Shown piece by piece: positions 46,010 to 59,544 of a DNA stretch of 64,000 nucleotides. Within the stretch, counting starts at the first letter, position 1; the number at the start of each line of letters is the position of its first letter. The translations under genes and the position numbers were made by a program. Source of the DNA: Bryobacteraceae bacterium (GTDB lineage: Bacteria; Acidobacteriota; Terriglobia; Bryobacterales; Bryobacteraceae); the NCBI GenBank assembly GCA_029975915.1, contig JARKOC010000158.1:124001-188000 (forward strand). Reading direction: 5' to 3'. The notes under the pieces were generated by a model, which saw only the letters and a list, made by a program, of their open reading frames with translations, did not search any database and was not told where the DNA came from.

Positions 46010-47212
46010 TTAGCCTGCCTTCAGCACGGTGCAGACCGATGCGCAGATCGGCCCACCAATATTAAAGGTCGCCGCTGCCTTTGGCGCAGCGACCTGTAAC
46101 CCTTGCGGCGCACGGCCCAGCAGTTGCATCGCCGCCCACCCGATCATCGCCACGCCGGTTGCGCCCACCGGATGGCCTTTGGCGATCAACCCGCCCGATG
46201 TATTGATTCCGCATTCACCGTCTGGCGCAGCCTTCCCGTCCACCCAATACTTTGCGCCGTGTCCCGGCGCCGCTTTGCCGATTACCTCGGTCCCGATCGC
46301 GCCCATCACCGTGAAGCAGTCGTGCACCTCGGCGACATTCACGTCCGCGGCCGCCACTCCCGCCATCGCATAGGCCGCATTCATGGCGCTGTATGCCCCC
46401 GCGGGCCGCAACACATCGCGCCCCTTCCTGGTCAGCGGGTCGGTCGCTTGCCCCCAGCCAGCCACTTCGACTGCGTCCTGCCGCTTGACGCCCAGCCGCG
46501 ACAACCCCTCGTCGGTCGCCAGGATCAGCGAGGCGTAGCCGTCGGTAATCTGTGAGCAGTCATAAGTTTTGAGCGGCAGCCCTTCGACGACATACCGGTT
46601 GATCCCCTCGATTGCCAGGGCCTGTTCGAGCGAGACGCTCGCTTTACGCATCTGGGCCTTGGGATTCAGCCGGGCATTGGCGTATTCCTGTACAGCAATG
46701 GCCGCCAGATCGGCCTCCGTCACGCCATGCTCGGCCATGTAATCCCGCATCACCTCGGCGAAGATATGGGGAAAGACGAAAGTCTTGCCCTCGCGGTCGT
46801 CCGGGTGCGAGAAGTAACCTAACACCTCCCCGATGAGTTTCCCGTCCATTTTGCCGTCCGCGCCGCGCATCTTCTCATAGCCAATGGCGACGCCAGTCTC
46901 GGCCAGCCCTAATTGCAGCTTCTGAATGACCGACAGTACTGCCTGTCCGCCCGAAGCGCAGGCGTTCTCCACCGCTTCGATCGGTTTGCCCGCCATCCCA
47001 TCGACATCGGCAATCAGTCCGGCAAGCAGTCCCTGCCCGTTCAGGGTGAACCCGCAGGCCGCACCGATCGACGCCGTACCGAGCGCTCCTGCGGTCACGC
47101 CGATCTCGCCGCAAGCACCCTCAACCGATGCCCGCACAATCTCCGGCACGGTCATGCCCATCAGCTTGCCGAACTCTGATTGATGATATGCAGCAATGTA
47201 GATCTTCTTCAT
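46010..47212 (-). CDS. Thiolase-family protein (SCP2-type acetyl-CoA acyltransferase)
   Basis: 400 residues of the thiolase superfamily. The nucleophilic Cys is in ENACASGGQAV, the catalytic His in EVHDCFT and the late GGLIAKGHPVGATGV motif is typical of SCP2-type thiolases. It would cleave or form beta-ketoacyl-CoA in fatty-acid or related breakdown. It lies 12 bases downstream of an SDR reductase gene on the same strand, so the two probably act together on 3-hydroxy/3-ketoacyl chains. Confidence 0.88.
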   Translation of the reverse strand: MKKIYIAAYHQSEFGKLMGMTVPEIVRASVEGACGEIGVTAGALGTASIGAACGFTLNGQGLLAGLIADVDGMAGKPIEAVENACASGGQAVLSVIQKLQLGLAETGVAIGYEKMRGADGKMDGKLIGEVLGYFSHPDDREGKTFVFPHIFAEVMRDYMAEHGVTEADLAAIAVQEYANARLNPKAQMRKASVSLEQALAIEGINRYVVEGLPLKTYDCSQITDGYASLILATDEGLSRLGVKRQDAVEVAGWGQATDPLTRKGRDVLRPAGAYSAMNAAYAMAGVAAADVNVAEVHDCFTVMGAIGTEVIGKAAPGHGAKYWVDGKAAPDGECGINTSGGLIAKGHPVGATGVAMIGWAAMQLLGRAPQGLQVAAPKAAATFNIGGPICASVCTVLKAG

Positions 47213-47224
47213 GAAGTTTCCCCG

Positions 47225-48004
47225 CTAAGTTCCAGTAACCACACCGCCATCCACGCTCAACACCGCGCCTGTGACAAACGACGCCGACTTCGACGCCAGC
47301 CAGACATACGCCTCGGCAATCTCCTCGGGCTTTCCCATCCGCCCCAGTGGAGTGCGGGAAGTCATTGAATCCAGGACCTTTTGCGGCATGGCAGCCAGAA
47401 TCTCCGTGGCAATGAATCCTGGCGCGACGGCATTCACTCGAATTCCGTGCCGCCCCAGTTCCCTGGCCCAGACCTTCGTCATCCCGATCACGCCCGCCTT
47501 GGAGGCAATGTAGTTCGTTTGGCCGAAATTGCCGTAGAGCCCAACCACCGACGATGCATTGAGGATCACGCCGCCACCCCGGTCGATCATCTTCGGCGCC
47601 ACCGCCCTGGCGCAAACGAACACCCCTCGCAGGTTGACATCGAGGACGGCGTCAAACTGCTCGTCATTCATGACCGACTGCACGGCGCCGTCTTTGTACT
47701 TCACCAGCATCGAGTCGCGAAGAATTCCCGCGTTGTTGATCAGAATATCGACGCCACCCCACTGCGCTGCAACCTCCTCAACTGCGGCGTTCACCGCCGC
47801 GGAATCGGTAACATCCACCCTCATTAGGACGCCTTCGCCGCCAGCTTCCGCCATCTCCGCGGCAAACGCCGCCGCGTCGCCTTGTACGTCCCAGCCGGCC
47901 ACCTTGGCCCCTTCGGCGGCAAAACGGTGCGCGGTCGCCCGGCCGATGCCAGCCGCCGCTCCGGTCACGATCACCACTTTCCCGTCGATCTCAGTCTCAA
48001 TCAT
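47225..48004 (-). CDS. Short-chain dehydrogenase, FabG-like
   Basis: 259 residues. The NAD(P) site TGAAAGIG and the conserved NAG and the active-site residues ASSVVG, YIASK are in place, as is the PGFIATE segment. Length and motifs fit 3-oxoacyl-ACP/acyl-CoA reductases. The ATG at 48004 has GGGAGG upstream; the longer reading is excluded. The downstream thiolase suggests a beta-oxidation or PHA-like role, not the main fatty-acid synthase. Confidence 0.9.
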   Translation of the reverse strand: MIETEIDGKVVIVTGAAAGIGRATAHRFAAEGAKVAGWDVQGDAAAFAAEMAEAGGEGVLMRVDVTDSAAVNAAVEEVAAQWGGVDILINNAGILRDSMLVKYKDGAVQSVMNDEQFDAVLDVNLRGVFVCARAVAPKMIDRGGGVILNASSVVGLYGNFGQTNYIASKAGVIGMTKVWARELGRHGIRVNAVAPGFIATEILAAMPQKVLDSMTSRTPLGRMGKPEEIAEAYVWLASKSASFVTGAVLSVDGGVVTGT

Positions 48005-48272
48005 GTCTGCCTCCCGGCGGCAAATCCGGCTTCCAGAGTAGCAAGACGTACCGCGCGGATCATGTCTCGCTTGGCATCCGTCTTGTGGCCCGCACCGTTT
48101 TCCACGGCGACTCTGCCCGTCAGACTCCCTCTTGATCATCGTCCGTGCCCGGCCCGATGCCTCCGGCCGCTCCGATACTTGCGGCGGTGGGCCCGCCCAG
48201 CTACTCTACAGGGCTGCGGCAACCCAGTTCCGATCCAACGATCGGATGCTGCGCTAGAATGTGAGCAATCCC

Positions 48273-50900
<2,628 letters not shown>

Positions 50901-50969
50901 TCCCCAGGCGTCACGGCAACGCGACATCCCATCCTTCCCCCTCCGAGCGGCTAAGTGATTGGTTGCATG

Positions 50970-51003
50970 GGGCTAAGGGGTTCTCCTATTGATCCCTTAG
51001 CCC
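50970..51003 (+). promoter_or_regulatory. Perfect 10-base inverted repeat upstream of the PEP-CTERM gene
   Basis: GGGCTAAGGG (50970-50979) and CCCTTAGCCC (50994-51003) form a perfect 10-base stem with a 14-base loop, 40 bases before the start codon. It could be an operator, an RNA regulatory hairpin, or the acnA terminator. No T-run follows. Confidence 0.6.
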
Positions 51004-51042
51004 GTTAGGGGTAGACACGACCTATTACTCTGTAGTTCATGT

Positions 51043-52005
51043 ATGTATAGATTTGTTTTGGCCTTCTTGTCCGCTCTGTGCGCTGCCCGCGGTAAAACAC
51101 TGCTGCTGGCTGGTTTGGCATTATTCACAGGGGTGATGGGAACGGCGGCCCCAATCCCGATCACAGCCCCAACCAACCTTTGGAACGTGGTCAGCCTGGG
51201 CAGCTTGAACCAGATGGACTACATCGTCGACTTGCAGACAGGTCAACCCGAGTCCGACATCGTGGGAGCGCCTGGTCACCCGGGTTTTTACTGGCACTTC
51301 GACAACAATGGAGCGGCTTCGTCCACCGACGGCACTCTTTCCTTCAGAGTGCGCCTGGGCCAGGACACCAATCCAGCAGGCTTCGATAATTACCTCTACG
51401 TTGGTATCCTTGCCGATGCTGGCGACACGATCGACATGTTCGTGGGCGTGCAGGGGTCTGGATCGACGGCGCAAAAGGGGATCAAGATCTGGGCGCCCGG
51501 CGCCGGCCTGAACATCTCACCATCCACGACCACCATCAGCAGCCCGGCTGACCAGGTACGCTATGCGTTCACCTCATCCAATTACGACTGGAGTCCGGTG
51601 AACACGACCGGTCTTGATCCGACGCTCACCAACAGTGACCTGGATGGCGGAGGCAAGACGGATTATTTCCTCAGCTTCAGCATTCCATTCTCGGCCGTAG
51701 TCATCGAGGCGCAGCGACTGGCCGGACTCATGATCACGGACCAGACGGCGTTGAGATTCGTTCTGGCGACGGCTACGAACCAGAATTCCTTCAACCAGGA
51801 TATCGGCGGATTGAATGGCGGTCTCAGCAGCACCCAGACCTACACGCAACTCGGCGCCATCAGCGTGGCCTTGACGCCAAGCGCGCCACCACCGCCACCA
51901 CCGCCACCACCGCCCGCACCCGTGCCTGAACCGGCTGCGATGCTGTTGACCGGATCTGGACTGGTGGCAGCGGCACTGCTGGCAAAGCGAAGTCTCGCCA
52001 AATAG
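51043..52005 (+). CDS. PEP-CTERM sorted exported protein
   Basis: 320 residues with an N-terminal signal and a C-terminal sorting signal: VPEP, a hydrophobic stretch (AAMLLTGSGLVAAALLA) and a basic tail (KRSLAK). Before it runs a ten-proline linker. The mature domain is Gly/Ser/Thr/Asn-rich beta structure and contains no recognised catalytic motif. PEP-CTERM proteins are processed by exosortase (EpsH/XrtA) and usually end up in the exopolysaccharide matrix. No exosortase gene is in the window. The upstream inverted repeat may control it. Confidence 0.88.
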   Translation: MYRFVLAFLSALCAARGKTLLLAGLALFTGVMGTAAPIPITAPTNLWNVVSLGSLNQMDYIVDLQTGQPESDIVGAPGHPGFYWHFDNNGAASSTDGTLSFRVRLGQDTNPAGFDNYLYVGILADAGDTIDMFVGVQGSGSTAQKGIKIWAPGAGLNISPSTTTISSPADQVRYAFTSSNYDWSPVNTTGLDPTLTNSDLDGGGKTDYFLSFSIPFSAVVIEAQRLAGLMITDQTALRFVLATATNQNSFNQDIGGLNGGLSSTQTYTQLGAISVALTPSAPPPPPPPPPPAPVPEPAAMLLTGSGLVAAALLAKRSLAK

Positions 52006-52104
52006 GGCCCCCAGCATCTATTCAGGCAGAATCGCGCTCCGGGCAGCGCACTGCTTGCTTCAGTTTGGGCGCGCCTGCTGGCTTTGCTAAACTCTTTAGA
52101 AACC

Positions 52105-54039
<1,935 letters not shown>

Positions 54040-54073
54040 ACCTCCGGGCAAAATCGCTCCCTGGCACAGGAGG

Positions 54074-54106
54074 GCGGACGCCCCCGTCCGCGGCCGGCCC
54101 CCGGCC
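54074..54106 (+). terminator. Two tandem GC hairpins between acsA and the convergent ymdB
   Basis: GCGGACG (54074-54080) pairs with CGTCCGC (54085-54091) over a four-base loop, and GGCCGG (54092-54097) pairs with CCGGCC (54101-54106) over three bases. They lie between two convergent genes, 35 bases after the acsA stop. Poor T content suggests weak or Rho-assisted termination. Confidence 0.55.
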
Positions 54107-54166
54107 CGGCATCCCGATTCGTCTGAAAGCTTGAGCGAAAATCGCGGCGAGGCGGACTGCTGCCGC

Positions 54167-54958
54167 TTACGCCCGTTTGCCGTTGATGATCGCAACCGGC
54201 TTGATCGCCGTCGCCAGGCCGGTTGTTTCATCGACTGACACCACGACGGCCCTCAACTGCGGGTTGCCTTTGGCAGCCTCAAACCGCATCGGCAACTGCG
54301 TCATGAAGCGTTTAACAATCATGTCTTTCTCGACGCCGATCACGGAATCGTAGGGGCCGGTCATGCCGCAGTCGGTCTGGAAGGCGGTTCCTTTGGTCAG
54401 GATGCGGGCGTCGGCCGTTGGCACATGCGTGTGGGTCCCAATGACGGCGGCGACGCGCCCATCGAGATACCACGCCAGCGCAATCTTCTCGCTGGTCACG
54501 TCGGCATGGAAATCAACAAACCGCACCTTCACGCGTTCCGGGATCTGGGCCAGCAGCTCGTCGGCCTTCTTAAACGGACATTCAATCGGGGACATGTGTA
54601 CGCGGCCCTGGAGATTCAGCACCGCGTACTCGATCCCGTTGCGCGCCGTGCCGGTGTAAAGCCCCTTGCCCTGGAGCGACGCGACATAGTTCGCAGGCCG
54701 CAGCAGGCGAGGCTCACGGTCCAGGTAGTCGTAGATTTCGCGTTTGTCCCAGATGTGATTGCCGCTGGTCATCACCTCGATGCCCAGCGCGAGCAGCTCC
54801 TGTGCGATGGACGGCGTGACGCCGAAGCCGCCGGCGGCGTTTTCGACGTTGGCAATGACCAGGTCGATCCGCTCCTCGCCGACAAGCTCCTGAAGGTGCT
54901 CGGCCACCATGCGCCGGCCGGCGCTGGCAAATACGTCGCCAATGAAAAGGATGTTCAT
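54167..54958 (-). CDS. ymdB: YmdB-family metallophosphoesterase
   Basis: A 263-residue YmdB protein. Metal motifs include LFIGDVFASAGRRM, IANVENAAGG, TSGNHIWDK, VDFHADVTSEK, IGTHTHVPTADAR. In Bacillus, YmdB hydrolyses 2',3'-cyclic nucleotides and controls biofilm and spores. Family size and motif order match. It is transcribed leftward alone, converging with acsA. Confidence 0.92.
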   Translation of the reverse strand: MNILFIGDVFASAGRRMVAEHLQELVGEERIDLVIANVENAAGGFGVTPSIAQELLALGIEVMTSGNHIWDKREIYDYLDREPRLLRPANYVASLQGKGLYTGTARNGIEYAVLNLQGRVHMSPIECPFKKADELLAQIPERVKVRFVDFHADVTSEKIALAWYLDGRVAAVIGTHTHVPTADARILTKGTAFQTDCGMTGPYDSVIGVEKDMIVKRFMTQLPMRFEAAKGNPQLRAVVVSVDETTGLATAIKPVAIINGKRA

Positions 54959-55252
54959 GCTGTTAACAAAAAGGATTCAGGAAGCGCACCGCTCGACCGT
55001 ACCGGGGCCGTGAATCGACCCCTGTAACCGATACAAGGCAGACCCAGCCGAGCGCCTTTAGGCTTCTCAAACCGCCACAGAAGACGCGTCCAAGCATGCT
55101 CACCAGCGCGTTCATACGAGCCGGACCCGGATTCATTGACTATCGGATCAATTATGTGGACCCGGTTACCTGTTCCGCAGGAACGCTTCCTGAGCTTTCA
55201 GGATAGCCGACCTTGGCGGCTTTCTGCCCGTTTTTCTCAAGATAGAAATCAC

Positions 55253-57253
55253 CTAGGCGCGCCAGACGAAGGTGCGGACGCTATGCAGCGTCGGCCGCAG
55301 CACATCCACTTTGAGCGAAAGGATCACCGCCGAGGCGAACTTCATCTCCACAGTGACGGACTGGCCCGGCAACAGCGTTTCGAGCGCGTGGCGTTTCACT
55401 TCCACCGGAACATCACCTGGACCGATGGCCACAGCCTCGACGGTGTAGCGGTGCAAAGGGTGGGCTGGCACGGAATTCCGGCATTTTAGCGAGATCTTGT
55501 ACTCGCCCGGTTTCACCATCCGGACCTTCAGTTCCTCCACGGGGCTCGATTCATTCCTCAACTCCTCGAACGAAGCCTTCCGCCGTCCATACAAATCCAC
55601 GACGCCGTGGACGCGCTGTTTCAGAATGCCCAGACCTTTGTCGCCGACATGGGTCCGGTAGTCGTTGTAGCAGAAAAAGATCAGCCCGGCGACGAAGGGA
55701 CGCTGGCGCAGGATGCGGCTATGATCGCGCATGATCTCGATGCGGCGCGCGTCGCCTTCAGGCCGCTCTGGCGTACAGGCGCAATAGCCGTACTCGCTCA
55801 CGACGATCGCCTTGTCCGGAAAAGCCCTACCGATGTCGTCGATGTTCCGAGCCAGATCCTCCTGCGTCCCGCCCAGCCAGCTTTCGTAATACTGGTTCCA
55901 CATGACGAAGTCCATCTCCCGGGAAACATCTTTTTCCGGAGTCTTCGTCAGCGAATGGGAGGCGTATGTCACCAGGCGGTGCGGGTCGAGCTTCTTGGCT
56001 TCATCGTACATCCGCTTGCCGAACGCGTAGGCGGGCGGATTCTGGCCGCCGATCTCGTTGCAGACGCCCCAGGAGCAGATCGACGGGTGGTTCCGGTCGC
56101 GGGCGATCATCTCACGCAACTGCTCGAGACCGTTCTGCATCAGCGCCGCGGAGGGCTCGCCCTTCATGCCCGCAAACGTGCGCGGACCCCAGGTCGGCAC
56201 CTCGGTCTGGATCATGATGCCGTGACGGTCGCAGTAGTCGAGCGTGCGCTTGTCCTGCGGCCAGTGAACCCTGGTGTAAACGCAATTCAACTCGCGCATG
56301 TCGGCATGATCGTGTTCAATCCACTCGCGAGGCTCAGCCATGCCGTATGTGGGATTCGAACCAGCCATGCGCTCGACTCCCATCAACTTCACCTTCTCGC
56401 CATTCAGGTAGAACTCCCGGTTACGAACGGTGAATTTGCGGATGCCGAACGTCTCCGTATAGCGGTGGCCGGAATCGAGTTCAACTTCAAGCCGGTAGAG
56501 ATTCGGATGATCGAAATGCCAGAGCAACGGTTGTTCGATGCGCGTGGCGATGCCGCCGTCAGCCAGCCCCGATCCCTCGGCCGCCACCCATCCGCCGGCG
56601 TCCTCGACGATCCGCCACGCCATCTTTGTCGTTGCATTGCCCCCGGCGGCAATGATCTTCACCGCGACAGTTGCCGCGCCTCCGCTCACACCGGGTTCAG
56701 CGTTGATCTCAACCCGCTCGACATAGGTTTTCGGCGTCGCATGCAACCACACCGGACGGTAAATGCCGCCGTCATGCGCCCAGTCGCTCGACCGCCCGCG
56801 CGGCAGCATCTCCTCGTCGAAGGCGTTGGTCACGTCCACCTGGAGCTTGTTTCGCGCTCCAAAATTCACCAGCAATGTCACGTCCAGCCAAAATGCTGTG
56901 TAGCCTTTTCGCAAGTGTTCGCCAGCGGGCTTGCCGTTCACCGTCACACGGGCAGAATGGAAAACGGCTTCGAACTCGATTCTGACCGCCTTGCCCTTCC
57001 ACGCTGCCGGGATGTCAAAATCCCGTTCATAGACGGCCGCGCCGTAGTGTTCAGCCGTCGTCTCCTCCACTTGCCATGTGTGCGGCACTTCCACCTTGCG
57101 GAACTCGCTCTGGCCATCGATTTTGAAACGCCAGACGCCGTTGAGCGGAAGCGTCTCTTGAACCCCACCGCCCGCGATCGAAGGAGCCGCCGCCGCGTTG
57201 ACAGGGGCGAGTCCCGCCGCCGACACACCAAGAAAGTGCCGTCTATGGATCAT
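55253..57253 (-). CDS. Exported GH2-family glycoside hydrolase
   Basis: 666 residues with a twin-arginine signal (MIHRRHFLGVSAAGLAP). The order is sugar-binding domain, immunoglobulin-like domain and TIM-barrel catalytic domain, as in beta-glucuronidases and beta-galactosidases. The acid/base Glu lies in WGVCNEIGG and the nucleophile in VVSEYGYC. The last 100 residues form a beta domain. GGAGGAGG precedes the ATG at 57253. It overlaps the unknown upstream gene by four bases. Whether it cuts beta-galactosides, glucuronides or mannosides cannot be read from sequence. Confidence 0.9.
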   Translation of the reverse strand: MIHRRHFLGVSAAGLAPVNAAAAPSIAGGGVQETLPLNGVWRFKIDGQSEFRKVEVPHTWQVEETTAEHYGAAVYERDFDIPAAWKGKAVRIEFEAVFHSARVTVNGKPAGEHLRKGYTAFWLDVTLLVNFGARNKLQVDVTNAFDEEMLPRGRSSDWAHDGGIYRPVWLHATPKTYVERVEINAEPGVSGGAATVAVKIIAAGGNATTKMAWRIVEDAGGWVAAEGSGLADGGIATRIEQPLLWHFDHPNLYRLEVELDSGHRYTETFGIRKFTVRNREFYLNGEKVKLMGVERMAGSNPTYGMAEPREWIEHDHADMRELNCVYTRVHWPQDKRTLDYCDRHGIMIQTEVPTWGPRTFAGMKGEPSAALMQNGLEQLREMIARDRNHPSICSWGVCNEIGGQNPPAYAFGKRMYDEAKKLDPHRLVTYASHSLTKTPEKDVSREMDFVMWNQYYESWLGGTQEDLARNIDDIGRAFPDKAIVVSEYGYCACTPERPEGDARRIEIMRDHSRILRQRPFVAGLIFFCYNDYRTHVGDKGLGILKQRVHGVVDLYGRRKASFEELRNESSPVEELKVRMVKPGEYKISLKCRNSVPAHPLHRYTVEAVAIGPGDVPVEVKRHALETLLPGQSVTVEMKFASAVILSLKVDVLRPTLHSVRTFVWRA

Positions 57254-57759
57254 GGCAATACCGCCTCCTCCAAATCCGTGAGTATGTTCCAAAGCCTGGC
57301 TTCCCTGCCCCGGTTCTCGCGCAAGTATCTCTTCCCCGCCTCCGGCAGACTCGCCTGGCAAAGTGTGTCTTCAGCCTCGCTCCGGTACTCGAACAGACGC
57401 TCCTCCGTGGCCGCCAGTACGGCGAGCCGCTCCTCGTTGCCATAGTTCCGCGCTCCGAGTTGCTGCGCGAGAGAGACGACGAACCCCAAACGGTTCTGCT
57501 TGCCCCGGCGCCGGGCTTCCTTGATCGCCCATGACCAGTCGAGGTTCCAATATTCGAGCGCAAGCCACGGCAGCGCGCGGAGGAGCCGGTGTTCAAGGTC
57601 ATCGCAGGCGATAGCGGCGATGAGGACCACTGCCGGGTCCTGCGGCGGCATCGGCTCATCGTCAAAATCAAGGCGCAGTTGCCCCACAAACGGGCAACCC
57701 AATCCCATCAGCGCCTCCTCGATCGCCGCCGCCCTACTCTTGCGTTTGCGAGCCGCCAT
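57250..57759 (-). CDS. Unknown 169-residue protein coupled to GH2
   Basis: The 169-residue protein starts with a basic segment (MAARKRKSRAAAIEEAL), is mostly helical and contains a Trp-rich central region (LPWLALEYWNLDWSWAIKEA). There is no signal peptide or known domain, and a single internal CxxC is not present (the cysteines are C22, C52 and C137-like isolated). Its stop overlaps the GH2 start by four bases, so the two are co-translated; a cytoplasmic partner for an exported hydrolase is odd. A TATAGA box lies four bases before the ATG, hinting at a leaderless message. Confidence 0.75.
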   Translation of the reverse strand: MAARKRKSRAAAIEEALMGLGCPFVGQLRLDFDDEPMPPQDPAVVLIAAIACDDLEHRLLRALPWLALEYWNLDWSWAIKEARRRGKQNRLGFVVSLAQQLGARNYGNEERLAVLAATEERLFEYRSEAEDTLCQASLPEAGKRYLRENRGREARLWNILTDLEEAVLP

Positions 57760-58110
57760 GAACTCTATACTTTACATCTTGGACGCCGAAATCAGAAGAG
57801 AGCGTCCCGCCTGCTGCAGCGGTGCGAGCAGGGAGATCGCACGTGAGAATGCCCAAGCCGGGATGCGAAATCACTGTTGACAGCGGGCTCTCTGTCGAAT
57901 CATTATGGCCACAATAAGAGAGGGCGCTGGAGGAGATATCCTGCGTTAAGCGAAAAGCGGGCTGCATGGCTGTTTATGCGGTGCGTTGAGGCTTGCAGCT
58001 TACACGTTTTCATGGGATCCCCTCCATCTGGAACTGCGGGATGAATGAAGCCACTCTTATTCATCCAGCGCAGCTGCCGGGAGCCCGATATGGATTGGAG
58101 GAGATAGAAA
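57760..58110. other. Divergent gene-free stretch
   Basis: About 350 bases between the leftward unknown gene and the rightward glycine-rich gene. No credible coding frame is visible. The only supported signals are the promoter at 57877-57906, a TATAGA-type box for the leftward gene and the GGAGGAG ribosome site before 58111. Confidence 0.5.
57877..57906 (+). promoter_or_regulatory. Possible sigma70 promoter for the glycine-rich gene
   Basis: TTGACA (57877-57882) and CATTAT (57901-57906) are 18 bases apart. The next gene starts 205 bases further on, so a long leader would result. The match at -10 is imperfect. Confidence 0.4.
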
Positions 58111-58776
58111 TTGGACCGACTCAGAGTAGACTATAGCCGCATCGTCCGCCTGGACGTGAACAGGCTGAAACGCCCCCTTTCATCGAAGGGTCCGCCGCGC
58201 AACGCGCTCGGAACATTTGAGCGGCCGGTGCTTACAACGGCCATTGGCGCAGCCGCGCGGGTGTCTTCCACTGGGAAACTGCTCAAGGAAGTTGTTGACA
58301 TCGCCGATGCCGCCGGCAGAATCCCGCTGTCGTTTGTCGGCAGTTCTGGGCCCATGTTCGCCGCGCCTCCAAGCACCTCGGTGATCACCGTCGGCGTCGG
58401 GTCTTCGTCGTCGGCTTTTGCGGTGATCGGCGTTTCATTCGGATGCGGCCTGTACGGCTCGAACAGCCCGGAACTGGGCGCTTATAGCAGTACCGGCGGG
58501 GGCATCTGGACCAATGCGGGAGTCTCTGGAGGCTTCCAGCTCACCTACGTCTTCGGACCTCCTTCTGCCTTCGGCGGATTGAGCTGGAGCGTCGGTGTGA
58601 GTTGCGATGTGCCCGGCGTTGGTTTTGGGATTAGCGGTGCGGTCCTGTTTGGCGCAAGCGGTCCACCATATCAGTTCCTCGGCTACTGCGTCGGAGTGGG
58701 CGCGGGAGTTTCACTTCTCCCGGCGGACATTTCCTTCCAGGTGTCCAATACGGATCTGATCCCATTAGTCAAGTGA
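58111..58776 (+). CDS. Glycine-rich protein of unknown function
   Basis: 221 residues from a TTG preceded by a very strong GGAGGAG site; an upstream ATG in another frame stops at once. The first 65 residues are basic (SKGPPRNALGTFERPVL) and the last 140 are rich in Gly, Ser and Val in alternating pattern (TVGVGSSSSAFAVIGVSFG, GVSGGFQLTYVFG), consistent with beta strands and possibly a membrane-inserting barrel or pore-like fold. It lacks a classic signal peptide. I recognise no family. It precedes modB by about 80 bases. Confidence 0.7.
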   Translation: MDRLRVDYSRIVRLDVNRLKRPLSSKGPPRNALGTFERPVLTTAIGAAARVSSTGKLLKEVVDIADAAGRIPLSFVGSSGPMFAAPPSTSVITVGVGSSSSAFAVIGVSFGCGLYGSNSPELGAYSSTGGGIWTNAGVSGGFQLTYVFGPPSAFGGLSWSVGVSCDVPGVGFGISGAVLFGASGPPYQFLGYCVGVGAGVSLLPADISFQVSNTDLIPLVK

Positions 58777-58854
58777 GGCTGCCTCTCAGCCGATGATGCC
58801 GCCGCCAGGCCGGCAACCTGGCCATCCGAACTGCGTATAATAAAGCGTTTTCGC

Positions 58855-59544
58855 ATGGCAATCGACTGGTTCCCGCTCTGGCTTAGTCTGCGCGTCGCGG
58901 CGTTGTCCACGACCGTTGCGTTCTGCATTGGACTCTGGCTGGCTTGGTTGCTGGCGCGGCGCCCGTTCCGCGGCCGGGACGTAGTCTCGGCTGCAGTGAC
59001 GTTACCGCTGGTCCTGCCTCCGACAGTGCTGGGCTATTACCTGCTCGTCCTGCTCGGCCGCAACAGCCCCCTCGGCCAGTTGTGCGAATGGGTCTTCGGG
59101 CAGCCGCTCGTCTTCACCTGGCAGGCGGCCGTCGTCGCTGCCGTTCTGCATTCGGCGCCGCTTCTGATTCTGTCAGCCCGCGCCGCGCTGGAAGAAGTCG
59201 ATGCTTCGTTTGAACGCGCCGCCCGCACCCTCGGTGCATCCGAATGGCGCATCTTCTGGCACGTCTCCCTCCCGCTGGCCTGGAAACCGATCCTGGCCGC
59301 AACCGCGCTCGCATTCGCCCGTTCGCTCGGCGATTTCGGTATGACGATCATGCTGGCCGGTAACATCCCCGGCCGCACTCAGACGCTTTCAGTGGCAGTT
59401 TATGATGCCGTTGAGACAGGCAACGGCCAACTGGCGCGTGCACTCGTCCTGGTCATAAGCGCCGTTGCACTGGCGATTCTGTGGCTGGCCAACCGCATCG
59501 CCCGCACCACCTTCTCGTTCACCTCCGGGCAGGCCAACCGATGA
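58855..59544 (+). CDS. modB: Molybdate ABC transporter permease ModB
   Basis: A 229-residue inner-membrane permease with about five to six helices and the EAA loop (ERAARTLGASEWRIFWHVSLP). Segments LPLVLPPTVLGYYLLVLLG and SLGDFGMTIMLAGNIPGRTQT are typical of ModB. The gene overlaps modC by four bases (ATGA). The substrate-binding protein ModA, usually upstream, is missing here. Confidence 0.92.
   Translation: MAIDWFPLWLSLRVAALSTTVAFCIGLWLAWLLARRPFRGRDVVSAAVTLPLVLPPTVLGYYLLVLLGRNSPLGQLCEWVFGQPLVFTWQAAVVAAVLHSAPLLILSARAALEEVDASFERAARTLGASEWRIFWHVSLPLAWKPILAATALAFARSLGDFGMTIMLAGNIPGRTQTLSVAVYDAVETGNGQLARALVLVISAVALAILWLANRIARTTFSFTSGQANR

Noticed and set aside
51889..51915. CCACCG-type tandem triplets looking like a microsatellite or CRISPR-like repeat
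   Set aside because: They encode the polyproline linker of the PEP-CTERM protein, with the coding frame continuing on both sides; no spacer structure.
55607..57445. A 612-residue open frame antisense to the GH2 gene
   Set aside because: A shadow of the GH2 reading frame caused by high GC at third positions; it carries no motif and would destroy the GH2 catalytic gene.
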